Of a DNA stretch of 64,000 nucleotides, positions 25,063-33,313 are shown piece by piece. How positions within the stretch are numbered: the first letter of the stretch is position 1; each line of letters begins with the position of its first letter. The position numbers and the translations under genes were made by a program. Source of the stretch: Marinilabiliales bacterium (GTDB taxonomy: Bacteria > Bacteroidota > Bacteroidia > Bacteroidales > SZUA-534). Below the pieces are notes generated by a model. That model was not told the DNA's origin and did no database searches. It saw only the letters and a program-made list of their open reading frames with translations. The DNA lies in NCBI GenBank assembly GCA_003512955.1, contig DOTG01000003.1:1-64000 (forward strand), written 5' to 3'.

Positions 25063-26151
25063 ATGGAAAAGATAGCATTTGCCTTAATCCTTTTGACAAT
25101 GAGCTGCAGTTCAGCACCTCAAAAAACTGAAAAAGTAACCACACAAAACTCAAATACACCCGCTCAACCGGAATCGAACTATGTGACTGATCTGAGAATC
25201 ACCAACAACCAGGGAATCAAAACGGGTGATGTTATTCAATTAGCATTTATAACTACCAAAGCTTCATTCCCCGATTCCATTAAACTGGCTATGGACGGAA
25301 TACCGCAACTTACATTAAAACCAACCCAAAACACATTTGATTGGGAAACAAAAAAGGTGAATCCAGGTTTGCACAACATACTTGCAACGTTCTATTGGGA
25401 ATACCCGGTTCAGGAATCAAAATCGTTACAAGTTGTTTTAAATTCTGATATCATTCCTGAAAAATACACCTATAAAGTAATTAAATCGTGGACACACAAC
25501 AGCAAGGCCTATACCCAGGGACTTGAATTTTCCAATGGCTTTTTGTACGAGGGAACCGGCCAGTACGGGGAATCGATGCTGTATAAAATTGATGTAACCA
25601 CGAACGAGATTGTTCAAAGCCTGAACCTCCCCGGTGATGTTTTTGGTGAGGGTATCTCCATTTTTAATGATAAGATTTACCAACTCACCTGGCGGAGCAA
25701 TGTAGGTTATGTATATGACAAAGACGATTTCAAAAAACTGTTTGAGTTCAATTATCCTACTGAAGGCTGGGGACTGACCAACAACGGGAAAGAACTGATT
25801 ATGAGCGACGGAAGCGAAAATATCTATTTTCTGGATCCGGAATTTTTTCAGGAAACCCGCAGGATACAAGTATATGACTCCAACGGCCCTCAAAAAAGCC
25901 TGAATGAATTGGAATGGATTGGAAACGAGATTTTTGCCAATGTATATGGTTCGGATCGGATGATTGCTTTTGACCCAAAAACCGGTAAAATAACGAAAGA
26001 CATTGATCTTTCCGGTTTGTTAAATCCAAAAGATTGCAAAGGCCCCATTGATGTGCTCAATGGAATTGCCTACAATGCCCCGGCTCAACAACTGGTTGTT
26101 ACCGGGAAATGGTGGCCTAAGTTTTTCCAGATTGCCTTGATAAAACGATAA
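25063..26151 (+). CDS. Glutaminyl-peptide cyclotransferase (plant/bacterial type) lipoprotein
   Basis: A 362-residue lipoprotein: lipobox near residue 15 (LTMSCSSAP) followed by a Ser/Thr/Asn-rich linker. Residues 135-360 form the five-bladed beta-propeller glutaminyl cyclase domain (KAYTQGLEFSNGFLYEGTGQ, then GDVFGEGISIFNDKIYQLTW, then GWGLTNNGKELIMSDGS, then LNELEWIGNEIFANVYGSD). Such enzymes convert N-terminal glutamine to pyroglutamate, protecting exported proteins. A domain of about 90 residues before the propeller (TDLRITNNQGIKTGDVIQL) is beta-rich and of unknown role. It acts in the periplasm or at the outer membrane. No operon partner is seen. Confidence 0.9.
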   Translation: MEKIAFALILLTMSCSSAPQKTEKVTTQNSNTPAQPESNYVTDLRITNNQGIKTGDVIQLAFITTKASFPDSIKLAMDGIPQLTLKPTQNTFDWETKKVNPGLHNILATFYWEYPVQESKSLQVVLNSDIIPEKYTYKVIKSWTHNSKAYTQGLEFSNGFLYEGTGQYGESMLYKIDVTTNEIVQSLNLPGDVFGEGISIFNDKIYQLTWRSNVGYVYDKDDFKKLFEFNYPTEGWGLTNNGKELIMSDGSENIYFLDPEFFQETRRIQVYDSNGPQKSLNELEWIGNEIFANVYGSDRMIAFDPKTGKITKDIDLSGLLNPKDCKGPIDVLNGIAYNAPAQQLVVTGKWWPKFFQIALIKR

Positions 26152-26205
26152 AACAGGTCCCAACAAAAAAACCGGGACTGCCATTTTTTGGGCGTATTTA
26201 GATAC

Positions 26206-26231
26206 AATAGTCCGTTAAACTTTTTTAATTA
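26206..26231 (+). repeat. AT-rich 26-mer repeat, diverged copy 3
   Basis: This matches the copies at 131-156 and 12330-12355 at roughly 20 of 26 positions (AATAGTCCGTTAAAC). Similarity to the 12.3-kb copy extends a little upstream (GTATTTA). Confidence 0.45.
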
Positions 26232-26248
26232 GCATTTTATTCATTTAT

Positions 26249-26312
26249 GTAATACGTTGAAATACATAGAAATAGAGATATATTTCCATGTATTTCAAAT
26301 TCAACGTGTTAC
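26249..26312. repeat. Long imperfect inverted repeat
   Basis: GTAATACGTTGAA plus ATACATAGAAATA on the left pair with TATTTCCATGTAT plus TTCAACGTGTTAC on the right, with a 5-base bulge on the right arm. No T tract follows, so it is not a simple terminator. It might be a small RNA hairpin or a remnant mobile element. Confidence 0.7.
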
Positions 26313-26549
26313 AAAATATTTACCGAAGTATCGTAGATGTCCATTTGGGTTTTATTAGCGTTTATTTCTTACTCATTATTCTTCTACGGCTGCATGTAAT
26401 AAAAACCGACCTGCTATTTGTCATATCAATATTGAGGAATTAGTGCTACATTTGATTGTATTTTTACGATGAATTTGCAAATGACAACATCTATTTACCA
26501 ATAAGAAGCCAACGGATTTCAACTAGTTACAAACCAATTCAGAATACTT

Positions 26550-28127
26550 ATGCTAACGGAAAAAGATTTAAAATTCATTGCCCGGAAAAGAATCTCTCCC
26601 GTGCAAGTTAAACAACAGATAGAGCAGTTCCAAAAGGGCACTCCATTGCTTGAAATCGTGAAACCGGTTACACATAAAGATGGCATCAAGCAACTCACGG
26701 AAAAGAAATTACAGGATTATATCCAGTTGTATGAAAAAGAGGGCCAAAAGCTTACCAAAATAAAATTTGTACCCGCCTCGGGGGCTGCAACCCGCATGTT
26801 CCGTGAATTATATGGCATCCTTAATACCTATAAAGGTACCGAGGAAGATTACTTAAGGGTGATGGCCGATAATAGCTTCAATTCAGCAAATTATCTCTGC
26901 AAACACTTGAAGAGTTTTGCTTTTTATTCCGACCTGGAAGCAGTTCTTGAAAAAAATGGCACTAGTCTGGATGAAATCTCCAAAAAGAAAGACCTGCCTA
27001 CGTTACTTCAGTTCTTGCTTACCGAAAAAGGTTTGAATTATGGTAACCTACCCAAGGGATTGTTGAAGTTTCACCGCACCGAAACAACCGATCGCACTCC
27101 CTTGGAAGAGCATATTATCGAAGGCATGGAATATGCAGCTACAAAGAACAAGGTAAATCTTCATTTCACTGTTTCAGAAAACCATTTGCCACTGTTCAAA
27201 GAATTGGCGGCCAAACTCAGTGCAAGTTATTATAAGCAAACAAAATATAAACTTAACATTGCCTTTAGTGTACAAAAGCCCGAAACCGACACATTAACTG
27301 TGGATGGAAACAACCAACCTTTGCGTGATGCAGATGGAAATCTGATTTTCCGTCCGGGAGGGCACGGTGCGCTTATTTATAACCTGAACGATTTGAAAGA
27401 GGATATCATTTTTATAAAAAACATTGATAACGTAGTTCAGGAACGGTTGAAGCAGGATACCATCCTTTATAAAAAGGCCCTGGCAGGGGTGTTGCTCGAA
27501 GTACGTAGCGAAGCTTCTTACCATTATAAAAAGTTAAAAGGGCGGGTTAACGATATCATCCTTAAAGATGCCGAAGATTTTATAACCAAGAAGCTACATA
27601 TTTCGTTGCCCGAAGAATCCGATTTGTGGGAAAAAGACCAGAAAGTACCCTATTTTTTAGCTATTCTGGATCGGCCTTACCGCGTTTGCGGCATGGTCCG
27701 CAACGAAGGGGATTTGGGCGGAGGCCCCTATTGGGTTAGAAACGCCGACGGGTCGCTCTCGCTACAGATTGTTGAAGGCTCACAATTTACCACTGAACAA
27801 AAAGTATTGATGCAAAAATCAACGCATTTCAACCCGGTGGATTTGGTCTGCTACATCAAAAATTTTAAAGGGAAAAAGTACGATCTGACCAAATACATTG
27901 ATAGGAATACCTGCTTCATTTCGTCAAAATCGCTCGATGGGAATGAAATAAAAGCACTGGAACTGCCCGGCCTTTGGAACGGATCTATGGCATTGTGGAA
28001 TACGGCTTTTGTTGAGGTACCTGTTACCACCTTTAATCCCGTAAAAACCATCAACGATCTGTTACGGGCCGAACATTTGTATGAAAAAGACCTGTTGGCA
28101 AATAGCCCTGAATATAAGGTTTTGTAA
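26550..28127 (+). CDS. DUF4301 nucleotidyltransferase-like protein
   Basis: A 525-residue protein of the Bacteroidota DUF4301 family. It contains a sugar-nucleotidyltransferase-like signature: KIKFVPASGAATRMFRELYG near residues 72-91 resembles the G-x-G-T-R-M loop, and FRPGGHGALIYNLNDLKEDI with IFIKNIDNVV near 270-300 matches the GHGA and NIDN motifs of UDP-sugar pyrophosphorylases. It probably has that fold, but the nucleotide and sugar are unknown and the loop is not canonical. The start at 26550 is the first ATG giving MLTEKDLKFIARKRIS. It is monocistronic. Confidence 0.85.
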   Translation: MLTEKDLKFIARKRISPVQVKQQIEQFQKGTPLLEIVKPVTHKDGIKQLTEKKLQDYIQLYEKEGQKLTKIKFVPASGAATRMFRELYGILNTYKGTEEDYLRVMADNSFNSANYLCKHLKSFAFYSDLEAVLEKNGTSLDEISKKKDLPTLLQFLLTEKGLNYGNLPKGLLKFHRTETTDRTPLEEHIIEGMEYAATKNKVNLHFTVSENHLPLFKELAAKLSASYYKQTKYKLNIAFSVQKPETDTLTVDGNNQPLRDADGNLIFRPGGHGALIYNLNDLKEDIIFIKNIDNVVQERLKQDTILYKKALAGVLLEVRSEASYHYKKLKGRVNDIILKDAEDFITKKLHISLPEESDLWEKDQKVPYFLAILDRPYRVCGMVRNEGDLGGGPYWVRNADGSLSLQIVEGSQFTTEQKVLMQKSTHFNPVDLVCYIKNFKGKKYDLTKYIDRNTCFISSKSLDGNEIKALELPGLWNGSMALWNTAFVEVPVTTFNPVKTINDLLRAEHLYEKDLLANSPEYKVL

Positions 28128-28283
28128 TGAAAAGGCTACCTTGAAATTTTAGACAGCCTTCTTCTATTCTAGAGGATAATAATAACTAGTGTATGTTAAA
28201 TTAGCGGGTAAATATTGAATTTTCCCCCTCTCCCTTCGGGTTTCTCCCCCAAGGGAGAACTTGCTCCGATTGAGCGGACAAGT

Positions 28284-28299
28284 CCACGCCATGGCGTGG
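28284..28299. repeat. Perfect 16-base palindrome
   Basis: CCACGCCATGGCGTGG, flanked by GGACA and TGTCC, can form an extended cruciform or hairpin. It is G+C-rich against an AT-rich background. Confidence 0.7.
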
Positions 28300-28370
28300 T
28301 GTCCCCAAGTAATAGGCAAAGGGAAAATAAAATTTCTGAATTCCCGACATTGCTAGATTAACATGACACT

Positions 28371-28484
28371 AGTGTCAAGTGAAGTATGCGTTTGCATCAA
28401 TTCACCCGATGACTATGGGTGTGAATATTAGGCATAATGCCAAAATTGAAAAGTCACCGGGTGAATATTATTTGACATGACACT
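28371..28484 (+). repeat. GTCACCGGGTGA-core element, full copy
   Basis: An element of about 114 bp ending in AGTGTCA and TGACACT inverted repeats. Internally, TTCACCCGATGAC (28401-28413) pairs with GTCACCGGGTGAA (28453-28465) with one mismatch across a 39-base loop, the same architecture and nearly the same size as 156-273 and 22331-22448. Its left half matches 2906-2967 in inverted orientation. TGACACTAGTGTCA at 28364-28377 is itself a perfect palindrome at the left end. Confidence 0.7.
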
Positions 28485-28607
28485 TGGTAGGCAATTAAAT
28501 ATTTTTTACGGTGATTTGATTCATATATAAAAGTTCTAATTTTTGCAAATATTATCTCAATCCTTATCTTAGTCGCAATTACAAATACACTTCTAAATTT
28601 TGCGATT

Positions 28608-30011
28608 ATGTTTCAATTAATGATTTTAATTTTCGTGTTAGGTTACCTAGCCATAGCACTTGAACATCCGTTAAAGGTTGACAAAGCGGCTCCAGCCTTA
28701 TTAATAAGTACACTTTTGTGGGTCATATATATTTTGGGTGCCGAAAAAATACTGTCACTTGGGTACAGCAGTACCTGGAATGAGTTTGCCCTCCACCTTT
28801 CAGCCGGAATGACCAAAGAAAATACCCACCATTTTATTGTTGAAAAGGAGTTATTACACCACTTGGGCAAAATATCCGAAATCCTATTCTTTTTATTAGG
28901 AGCCATGACCATTGTAGAAATTGTTGACCAACACCATGGGTTCAAGGTAATAACCGATAAAATCCACACTACACAAAAAGTGAAACTGCTTTGGATTCTT
29001 AGCTTTCTTACCTTTTTTATGAGTGCCGTACTCGACAATCTAACCACCACCATTGTAATGGTTGCCTTGCTCCGCAAGTTGGTTGCCGATAAACAAACCC
29101 GATGGTTTTTTGCCAGCATGATTGTACTTGCTGCCAATGCAGGCGGGGCTTGGTCTCCAATTGGTGATGTAACCACCATTATGCTTTGGATTGGTGGGCA
29201 GGTAACCACGGTTCAGATTATTACCCGGTTGATTTTACCCAGCCTTGTTTGTGTAACAGTCCCGCTTATTATTTTAAGCATTACCATGAAAGGGCAAGTA
29301 AAACGCCCGTCTGTTGAAGAAGCCGACCATGAAAACTCATCAAAAGGGGTTCAACAATTGATACTCGCGCTTGGTGTGGGAGGTTTGTTATTTGTACCTG
29401 TATTTAAAACTGCAACCCATTTGCCACCGTACCTTGGAATGCTTTTCAGCTTAGCTATTCTTTGGATAGTAACCGAGATTGTTCACCGCAACCACGACCA
29501 CGACATAAAAGATAAGCTACGCCCATCAGCTATTTTCCGAAAAATTGATACCCCAACGGTTTTATTCTTTTTAGGGATATTACTCGCGGTGGCATCGTTA
29601 CAATCGGCCGGGCATTTATCGTTATTAGCACAAAAGCTCGATAGCGGGTTGGGCAATATTTTCCTTATTGATATTGCTATTGGATTTTTATCATCTATTG
29701 TTGACAACGTTCCATTAGTTGCCGGAGCCATGGGAATGTACCCTATTGCCAGCCCCGAAATGATTCAAGTTGCTGCCGATCCCGGATATTTGAGTGCATT
29801 TGTACAAGATGGTTTGTTTTGGGAATTTTTGGCTTATACGGCAGGAACCGGGGGCAGCATGCTAATAATTGGTTCTGCGGCTGGTGTGGCAGCCATGGGG
29901 TTAGAAAAGATTGACTTTATCTGGTACCTGAAAAAAATATCATGGCTGGCCATGATTGGTTATTTGGCCGGAGCCGGAGTTTATTATTTGCAATCATTGA
30001 TTTTACATTAA
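28608..30011 (+). CDS. nhaD: NhaD-family Na+:H+ antiporter
   Basis: A 467-residue inner-membrane transporter of the ion-transporter superfamily with about twelve helices. Diagnostic motifs are present: AVLDNLTTTIVMVALLRKL, ANAGGAWSPIGDVTTIMLW and SSIVDNVPLVAGAMGMYPI, which carry the aspartates and the pseudo-repeat expected for NhaD Na+(Li+)/H+ antiporters. It would expel Na+ in exchange for protons at alkaline pH or high salt, and complements the Na+-pumping decarboxylase encoded at 32-36 kb. The start gives MFQLMILIFVLGYLAIALEH, matching the first helix. A strong terminator follows at 30068-30104. Confidence 0.93.
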   Translation: MFQLMILIFVLGYLAIALEHPLKVDKAAPALLISTLLWVIYILGAEKILSLGYSSTWNEFALHLSAGMTKENTHHFIVEKELLHHLGKISEILFFLLGAMTIVEIVDQHHGFKVITDKIHTTQKVKLLWILSFLTFFMSAVLDNLTTTIVMVALLRKLVADKQTRWFFASMIVLAANAGGAWSPIGDVTTIMLWIGGQVTTVQIITRLILPSLVCVTVPLIILSITMKGQVKRPSVEEADHENSSKGVQQLILALGVGGLLFVPVFKTATHLPPYLGMLFSLAILWIVTEIVHRNHDHDIKDKLRPSAIFRKIDTPTVLFFLGILLAVASLQSAGHLSLLAQKLDSGLGNIFLIDIAIGFLSSIVDNVPLVAGAMGMYPIASPEMIQVAADPGYLSAFVQDGLFWEFLAYTAGTGGSMLIIGSAAGVAAMGLEKIDFIWYLKKISWLAMIGYLAGAGVYYLQSLILH

Positions 30012-30067
30012 CCGGAAATCTTTTAGGATCAACATAAATTTTATTTTCCCTTTTCACAAAAAAACTA

Positions 30068-30104
30068 TTAAAAAAGCCGCAGGAAACCCTCGCGGCTTTT
30101 TTAA
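30068..30104 (+). terminator. Intrinsic terminator of nhaD
   Basis: TTAAAAAAGCCGC and GCGGCTTTTTTAA form a perfect 13-bp stem around an 11-base loop; T-rich in both directions. Confidence 0.9.
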
Positions 30105-30115
30105 TTAATTTTCTA

Positions 30116-30343
30116 CTAATCTACTGGCAATGTGTATTTTATTTTATCCAGATGTTCGAGTTGAAGTACCTGCATCCTAGACTTTGTCTTGAATCTCCGT
30201 CGGCCTGGTTGCCTAATGGTTCGGTAAAAAATCGGCAATAATTCAGAAGGGTTCGCTGTCCATGAGCCTACCAAATCCAAAGAACTCAATGGTTGGTATG
30301 AAACGGGGTTTTCCTTTTCCGTTCTCCCTTTCCCTTTTACGAT
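30116..30343 (-). pseudogene. Possible gene remnant (C-terminal fragment)
   Basis: On the minus strand a frame without stops runs for about 75 codons and ends at TAG 30118-30116 (peptide includes LDLVGSWTANPSELLPIFYR and ends LEHLDKIKYTLPVD). It has protein-like composition but no start codon in a sensible place and is closed upstream by a stop; a second frame upstream (RFSKEFLVFDVE) might be a frameshifted continuation. This could be the decayed end of a transposase or other gene, or chance. I could not identify it. Confidence 0.25.
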
Positions 30344-30601
30344 CTATTGCCTATTCCACATCAAATACCAAAAACTCTTTAGAAAATCTCATATTTACAA
30401 CAAGTCATCCCATTTTCTTTGAAAATAGATGCGTTAGTGCTTCATGTCGGTGGCACATTTAAACAAACACCCATAAATCAGAAAAATAAAATCAAAAACA
30501 AACAAATAATGAATTAATACCGACCACTTTTGCCATAATATTGCTATATTGTGGAGATAAACGCAAAAAATTATGAAACACAGGTTATAAGTCAAAAAAA
30601 T

Positions 30602-30709
30602 ATGAACTTACTTAAAACCGATATAGTGAAAAATACTTTAGATACAATTAAGTCATTTGGAGAATTTGCTATTGTATTATTAACGCTATATGACTCAGGA
30701 ATGAAATAG
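30602..30709 (+). CDS. Possible 35-residue small ORF
   Basis: ATG to TAG encodes MNLLKTDIVKNTLDTIKSFG and 15 more residues, including a short hydrophobic stretch (FAIVLLTLYD). It lies in the A+T-rich patch before the DapB-like gene. It may be a small peptide or a fragment of a decayed gene. There is no family assignment and the call is weak. Confidence 0.25.
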   Translation: MNLLKTDIVKNTLDTIKSFGEFAIVLLTLYDSGMK

Positions 30710-30881
30710 TTACATGGTATGAACAATTTGTTTTTTGAAATCTGGTGGAAAGAAATATATATCATTTAACAGAAATGAAGGAATCTGAAAACTTAGCCGG
30801 GAAAAGAACTGAAAAGGAGCATCAAAATCAATATGAATAAAATAGCCTGTACAACACTGTACATAAATAAAACTGACGAAA

Positions 30882-31634
30882 ATGAAAATAGGATTGATTG
30901 GATTCGGAAAAACCGGGAAAGCAGTTGCTAATGTAATACTACAAAATAAAGAATTTAGTCTAGAATGGGTTCTTAGACGAAGTACACTTTTAGAAAACAG
31001 AAGTGTGCCTGAATTTTTAGGTATTCAGTCCGATGAACCCGGGCTGATTTACTCAATCTCAAAAATAACGATGAATAATCTACTTGATAAACATCCGGTT
31101 GATATTATCATTGATTTTTCATCAGAAACGGGTATTTATTTTTATGGAGAAATTTCAGCAGAACGTAAAATCAGAATTATTTCTGCTGTCTCACATTATA
31201 GTGAAACAGAACGGGAATTGCTAAAAAAACTTTCAAAAAATACGGTTGTATTCTGGAGCCCAAACATTACATTAGGAGTCAATTATTTGCTCTTTGCTGC
31301 AAAGTTTCTCAAAAAAATAGCTCCTTGGGTAGATATTGAAATTATTGAAGAACATTTTAAAGGAAAAGAAGGCATTTCGGGTACCGCAATAAAAATTGCA
31401 GAAGCATTAGACTTAGAAAAATCAGACATAAACTCTGTTAGAGCAGGTGGAATTGTAGGCAAACACGAAGTGATTTTCGGCTTTCCCTATCAAACAGTCC
31501 GACTAATTCATGAATCGATTTCAAGAGAGGCTTTCGGAAATGGTGTTTTATTTGTGGCTGAAAATCTAATGAGTAAAAATGTAGGATTCTATAATTTTGA
31601 AGATATTTTATTACCCTACTTTAAAGCGGAATAG
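30882..31634 (+). CDS. Divergent DapB-like dihydrodipicolinate reductase
   Basis: A 250-residue protein with the DapB two-domain architecture. The NAD(P) motif GFGKTG is at 7-12; SPNITLGVN (126-134) corresponds to the canonical APNFSIGVN; EEHFKGKEGISGTA (156-169) corresponds to EAHHRHKVDAPSGTA, keeping the first His (158), Lys162 and SGT but replacing the second His by Phe; RAGGIVGKHEVIFG matches the substrate loop. DapB reduces 4-hydroxy-tetrahydrodipicolinate in lysine and diaminopimelate synthesis. The gene is visibly more A+T-rich than its neighbours, stands alone between a decayed region and a hairpin cluster, and may be acquired or serve another substrate. Confidence 0.75.
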   Translation: MKIGLIGFGKTGKAVANVILQNKEFSLEWVLRRSTLLENRSVPEFLGIQSDEPGLIYSISKITMNNLLDKHPVDIIIDFSSETGIYFYGEISAERKIRIISAVSHYSETERELLKKLSKNTVVFWSPNITLGVNYLLFAAKFLKKIAPWVDIEIIEEHFKGKEGISGTAIKIAEALDLEKSDINSVRAGGIVGKHEVIFGFPYQTVRLIHESISREAFGNGVLFVAENLMSKNVGFYNFEDILLPYFKAE

Positions 31635-32094
31635 TAATCTAACGTAACCCACTCCGGAGTTCCGTTTTTATACATTTCCACTACCCCGCATCGCTATGCG
31701 GGGCTATCCACTTTCGGCCCCATCCGGGGTCTGATTATTGGCATAAATTTTCCACACCCAACCACGAAGTGGTTAAAAATGAATAGCCCCGGATGAAATC
31801 CGGTGGAAATGATAATTGAGTTCAGTATTTTAAGCAACCCCGAAGCGGGTTGAAGGCGTCTGTGGCAGACTTAAACCCCAAAAATCCTTGGTTCCCCATC
31901 CGGAATCCATATATTATCGTGTACATTATCATCCCCGTATGGCGATGCGGGGTCTGATTCCCGGAAACCAATTGTTTATTGCAACCACCCTGCCCCGGAT
32001 TCAAGGCAACACTTTGTTGCTTGACACTAACCTGCCCCGAACCCGGAGCGGCACTTTGAGGTTTGAACCTGGCACGGATACCTATCTGTTCAAT
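31635..32094. repeat. Cluster of short GC-rich hairpins
   Basis: About nine small hairpins in 370 bases: ACTCCGGAGT (31651-31660), CCCCGCAT-CGCT-ATGCGGGG (31684-31703), CCCC-ATCC-GGGG (31718-31729), AACCAC-GAA-GTGGTT (31760-31774), CCGGAT-GAA-ATCCGG (31789-31803), AACCC-CGAAGC-GGGTT (31836-31851), GTCTG-TGG-CAGAC (31858-31870), CCCCGTAT-GGCG-ATGCGGGG (31933-31952) and GCAACA-CTT-TGTTGC (32006-32020). Two diverged units of about 44 bp starting CTGCCCCG (near 31990 and 32032) lie in tandem. Frames crossing it (31888-32151, minus 31822-32004) look like by-products of the repeats. Confidence 0.75.
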
Positions 32095-32127
32095 AAAAAG
32101 CTGCCTGAAAATCAGACAGCCTTTTTA
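32095..32127 (-). terminator. Terminator of the methylmalonyl-CoA decarboxylase operon
   Basis: AAAAAG-CTG...CAG-CCTTTTT with an inner CTGA/TCAG stem. It lies 21 bases beyond the mmdB stop and is T-rich on the minus strand. Confidence 0.75.
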
Positions 32128-32147
32128 TCATTGAACAATCAATATTC

Positions 32148-33311
32148 TTAATACAAGAAACTCAACAGGACCCCGGCAGCTACGGCACTACCGATAACAC
32201 CAGCCACATTGGGCCCCATGGCATGCATCAACAGGTGGTTGGTTTTGTCGTATTGCAAACCTACAACCTGCGACACCCGGGCACTATCGGGCACAGCTGA
32301 AACGCCGGCATTACCGATTAACGGGTTGATTTTGTTTCCTTCTTTTAAAAACAGGTTCAGGAATTTAACAAACATAACCCCTCCGAAAGTAGCAATAATA
32401 AAGGAGAAGGCTCCAAGGACGAAAATACCAACCGATTTTGCTGTTAAAAAGGTAGTAGCTTGCGTTGAAGCGCCAACGGTTAACCCGATCAATATTGTCA
32501 CAATATCAATCATTGGGCCTTTGGCGGTGTCGGCCAACCGTTTGGTAACGGTACTTTCTTTTAGCAAATTACCAAAGAAGAGCATCCCTAACAGGGGCAA
32601 ACCACTGGGCACCAAAAAGCAGGTAAGTAAGAGCCCGGCAATGGGGAAAGCTATCTTTTCAATCTTTGAAACCGTACGTGGGGGTTTCATCCGGATTAAC
32701 CGCTCTTTTTTATTGGTTAACAATTTCATTACCGGAGGCTGTATAACTGGTACCAACGCCATGTATGAATAAGCAGAGATGGCAATGGCACCCATCAATT
32801 CCGGAGCCAATTTTGATGACAGGAAAATAGCGGTTGGGCCATCGGCACCTCCAATGATACCAATTGCTCCGGCCTCGGCAGGAGAAAATCCCAAAGCTAA
32901 GGCAATGGCATAAGCCCCGAAAATACCTAATTGGGCGGCAGCTCCAATTAGCATCAATTTAGGGTTGGATATCAAAGCCGAGAAATCGGTCATGGCACCA
33001 ATACCTAAAAAGATCAAGGGTGGATAAATCCCGTTCAATACCCCAAAATAAAGGTAATTCAGCACACTACCGCTTTCGTAAATCCCAATCTGCAACCCTG
33101 GATAAAAGGCAATATTCCCAACTAAAATCCCAAAGCCAATTGGTATCAATAACATGGGTTCATATTCTTTGGCAATGGCCAAATAAATAAATATCAAACC
33201 AATCAAAATCATGATAACATGGCCCACGGTCATATTCGCAATAGCTGTATAACTTAAAAATTGCGAAATGTGACTAAAGACAAAATCAAAAAAACTTCCT
33301 GAATGTTCCAT
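32148..33311 (-). CDS. mmdB: Na+-translocating (methylmalonyl-CoA) decarboxylase beta subunit
   Basis: This 387-residue membrane protein with about ten helices is the Na+-pumping subunit that decarboxylates carboxybiotin and exports Na+. Hallmark motifs are present: IGIIGGADGPTAIFLSSKLAPEL with the essential aspartate, SYMALVPVIQPPVMKLLT, and INPLIGNAGVSAVPDSARVSQ near the C-terminus. The family is shared by oxaloacetate, methylmalonyl-CoA and glutaconyl-CoA decarboxylases; the neighbouring mce and carboxyltransferase genes point to methylmalonyl-CoA. It starts two bases after the biotin-carrier gene stops, so translation is probably coupled, and it is the last gene of the operon. Confidence 0.93.
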   Translation of the reverse strand: MEHSGSFFDFVFSHISQFLSYTAIANMTVGHVIMILIGLIFIYLAIAKEYEPMLLIPIGFGILVGNIAFYPGLQIGIYESGSVLNYLYFGVLNGIYPPLIFLGIGAMTDFSALISNPKLMLIGAAAQLGIFGAYAIALALGFSPAEAGAIGIIGGADGPTAIFLSSKLAPELMGAIAISAYSYMALVPVIQPPVMKLLTNKKERLIRMKPPRTVSKIEKIAFPIAGLLLTCFLVPSGLPLLGMLFFGNLLKESTVTKRLADTAKGPMIDIVTILIGLTVGASTQATTFLTAKSVGIFVLGAFSFIIATFGGVMFVKFLNLFLKEGNKINPLIGNAGVSAVPDSARVSQVVGLQYDKTNHLLMHAMGPNVAGVIGSAVAAGVLLSFLY

Positions 33312-33313
33312 AG

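Larger units (their letters stand above)
26152..26549. other. Intergenic region with a repeat and a long hairpin
   Basis: A 398-base AT-rich spacer holding a weak terminator-like GTCCC/GGGAC hairpin (26157-26178, followed by a T run), the third AT-rich 26-mer (26206-26231) and a long imperfect inverted repeat (26249-26312). No gene is seen. Confidence 0.6.
28128..28607. other. Intergenic region with palindromes and a repeat element
   Basis: 480 bases without a gene. It holds a TTCTCCC-CCA-AGGGAGAA palindrome (near 28240), a perfect 16-base palindrome CCACGCCATGGCGTGG (28284-28299) with a GGACA/TGTCC outer pair, and the GTCACCGGGTGA element at 28371-28484. It looks like a landing zone for small palindromic elements. 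Confidence 0.65.

Noticed and set aside
28643..29209. 188-codon minus-strand ORF inside nhaD
   Set aside because: It is antisense to conserved NhaD motifs; the long frame is a shadow of the coding bias of nhaD.
30262..30462. 66-codon plus-strand ORF downstream of nhaD
   Set aside because: Low-complexity sequence without signal or family; the opposite strand has the better protein-like frame.
31888..32151. 87-codon ORF through the hairpin cluster
   Set aside because: Its sequence is generated by the repeats and short palindromes, has no start signal and runs into the mmdB end.
32209..32772. 187-codon plus-strand ORF antisense to mmdB
   Set aside because: It mirrors a strongly conserved membrane subunit; Pro/Ser/Lys-rich composition is typical of an antisense shadow.
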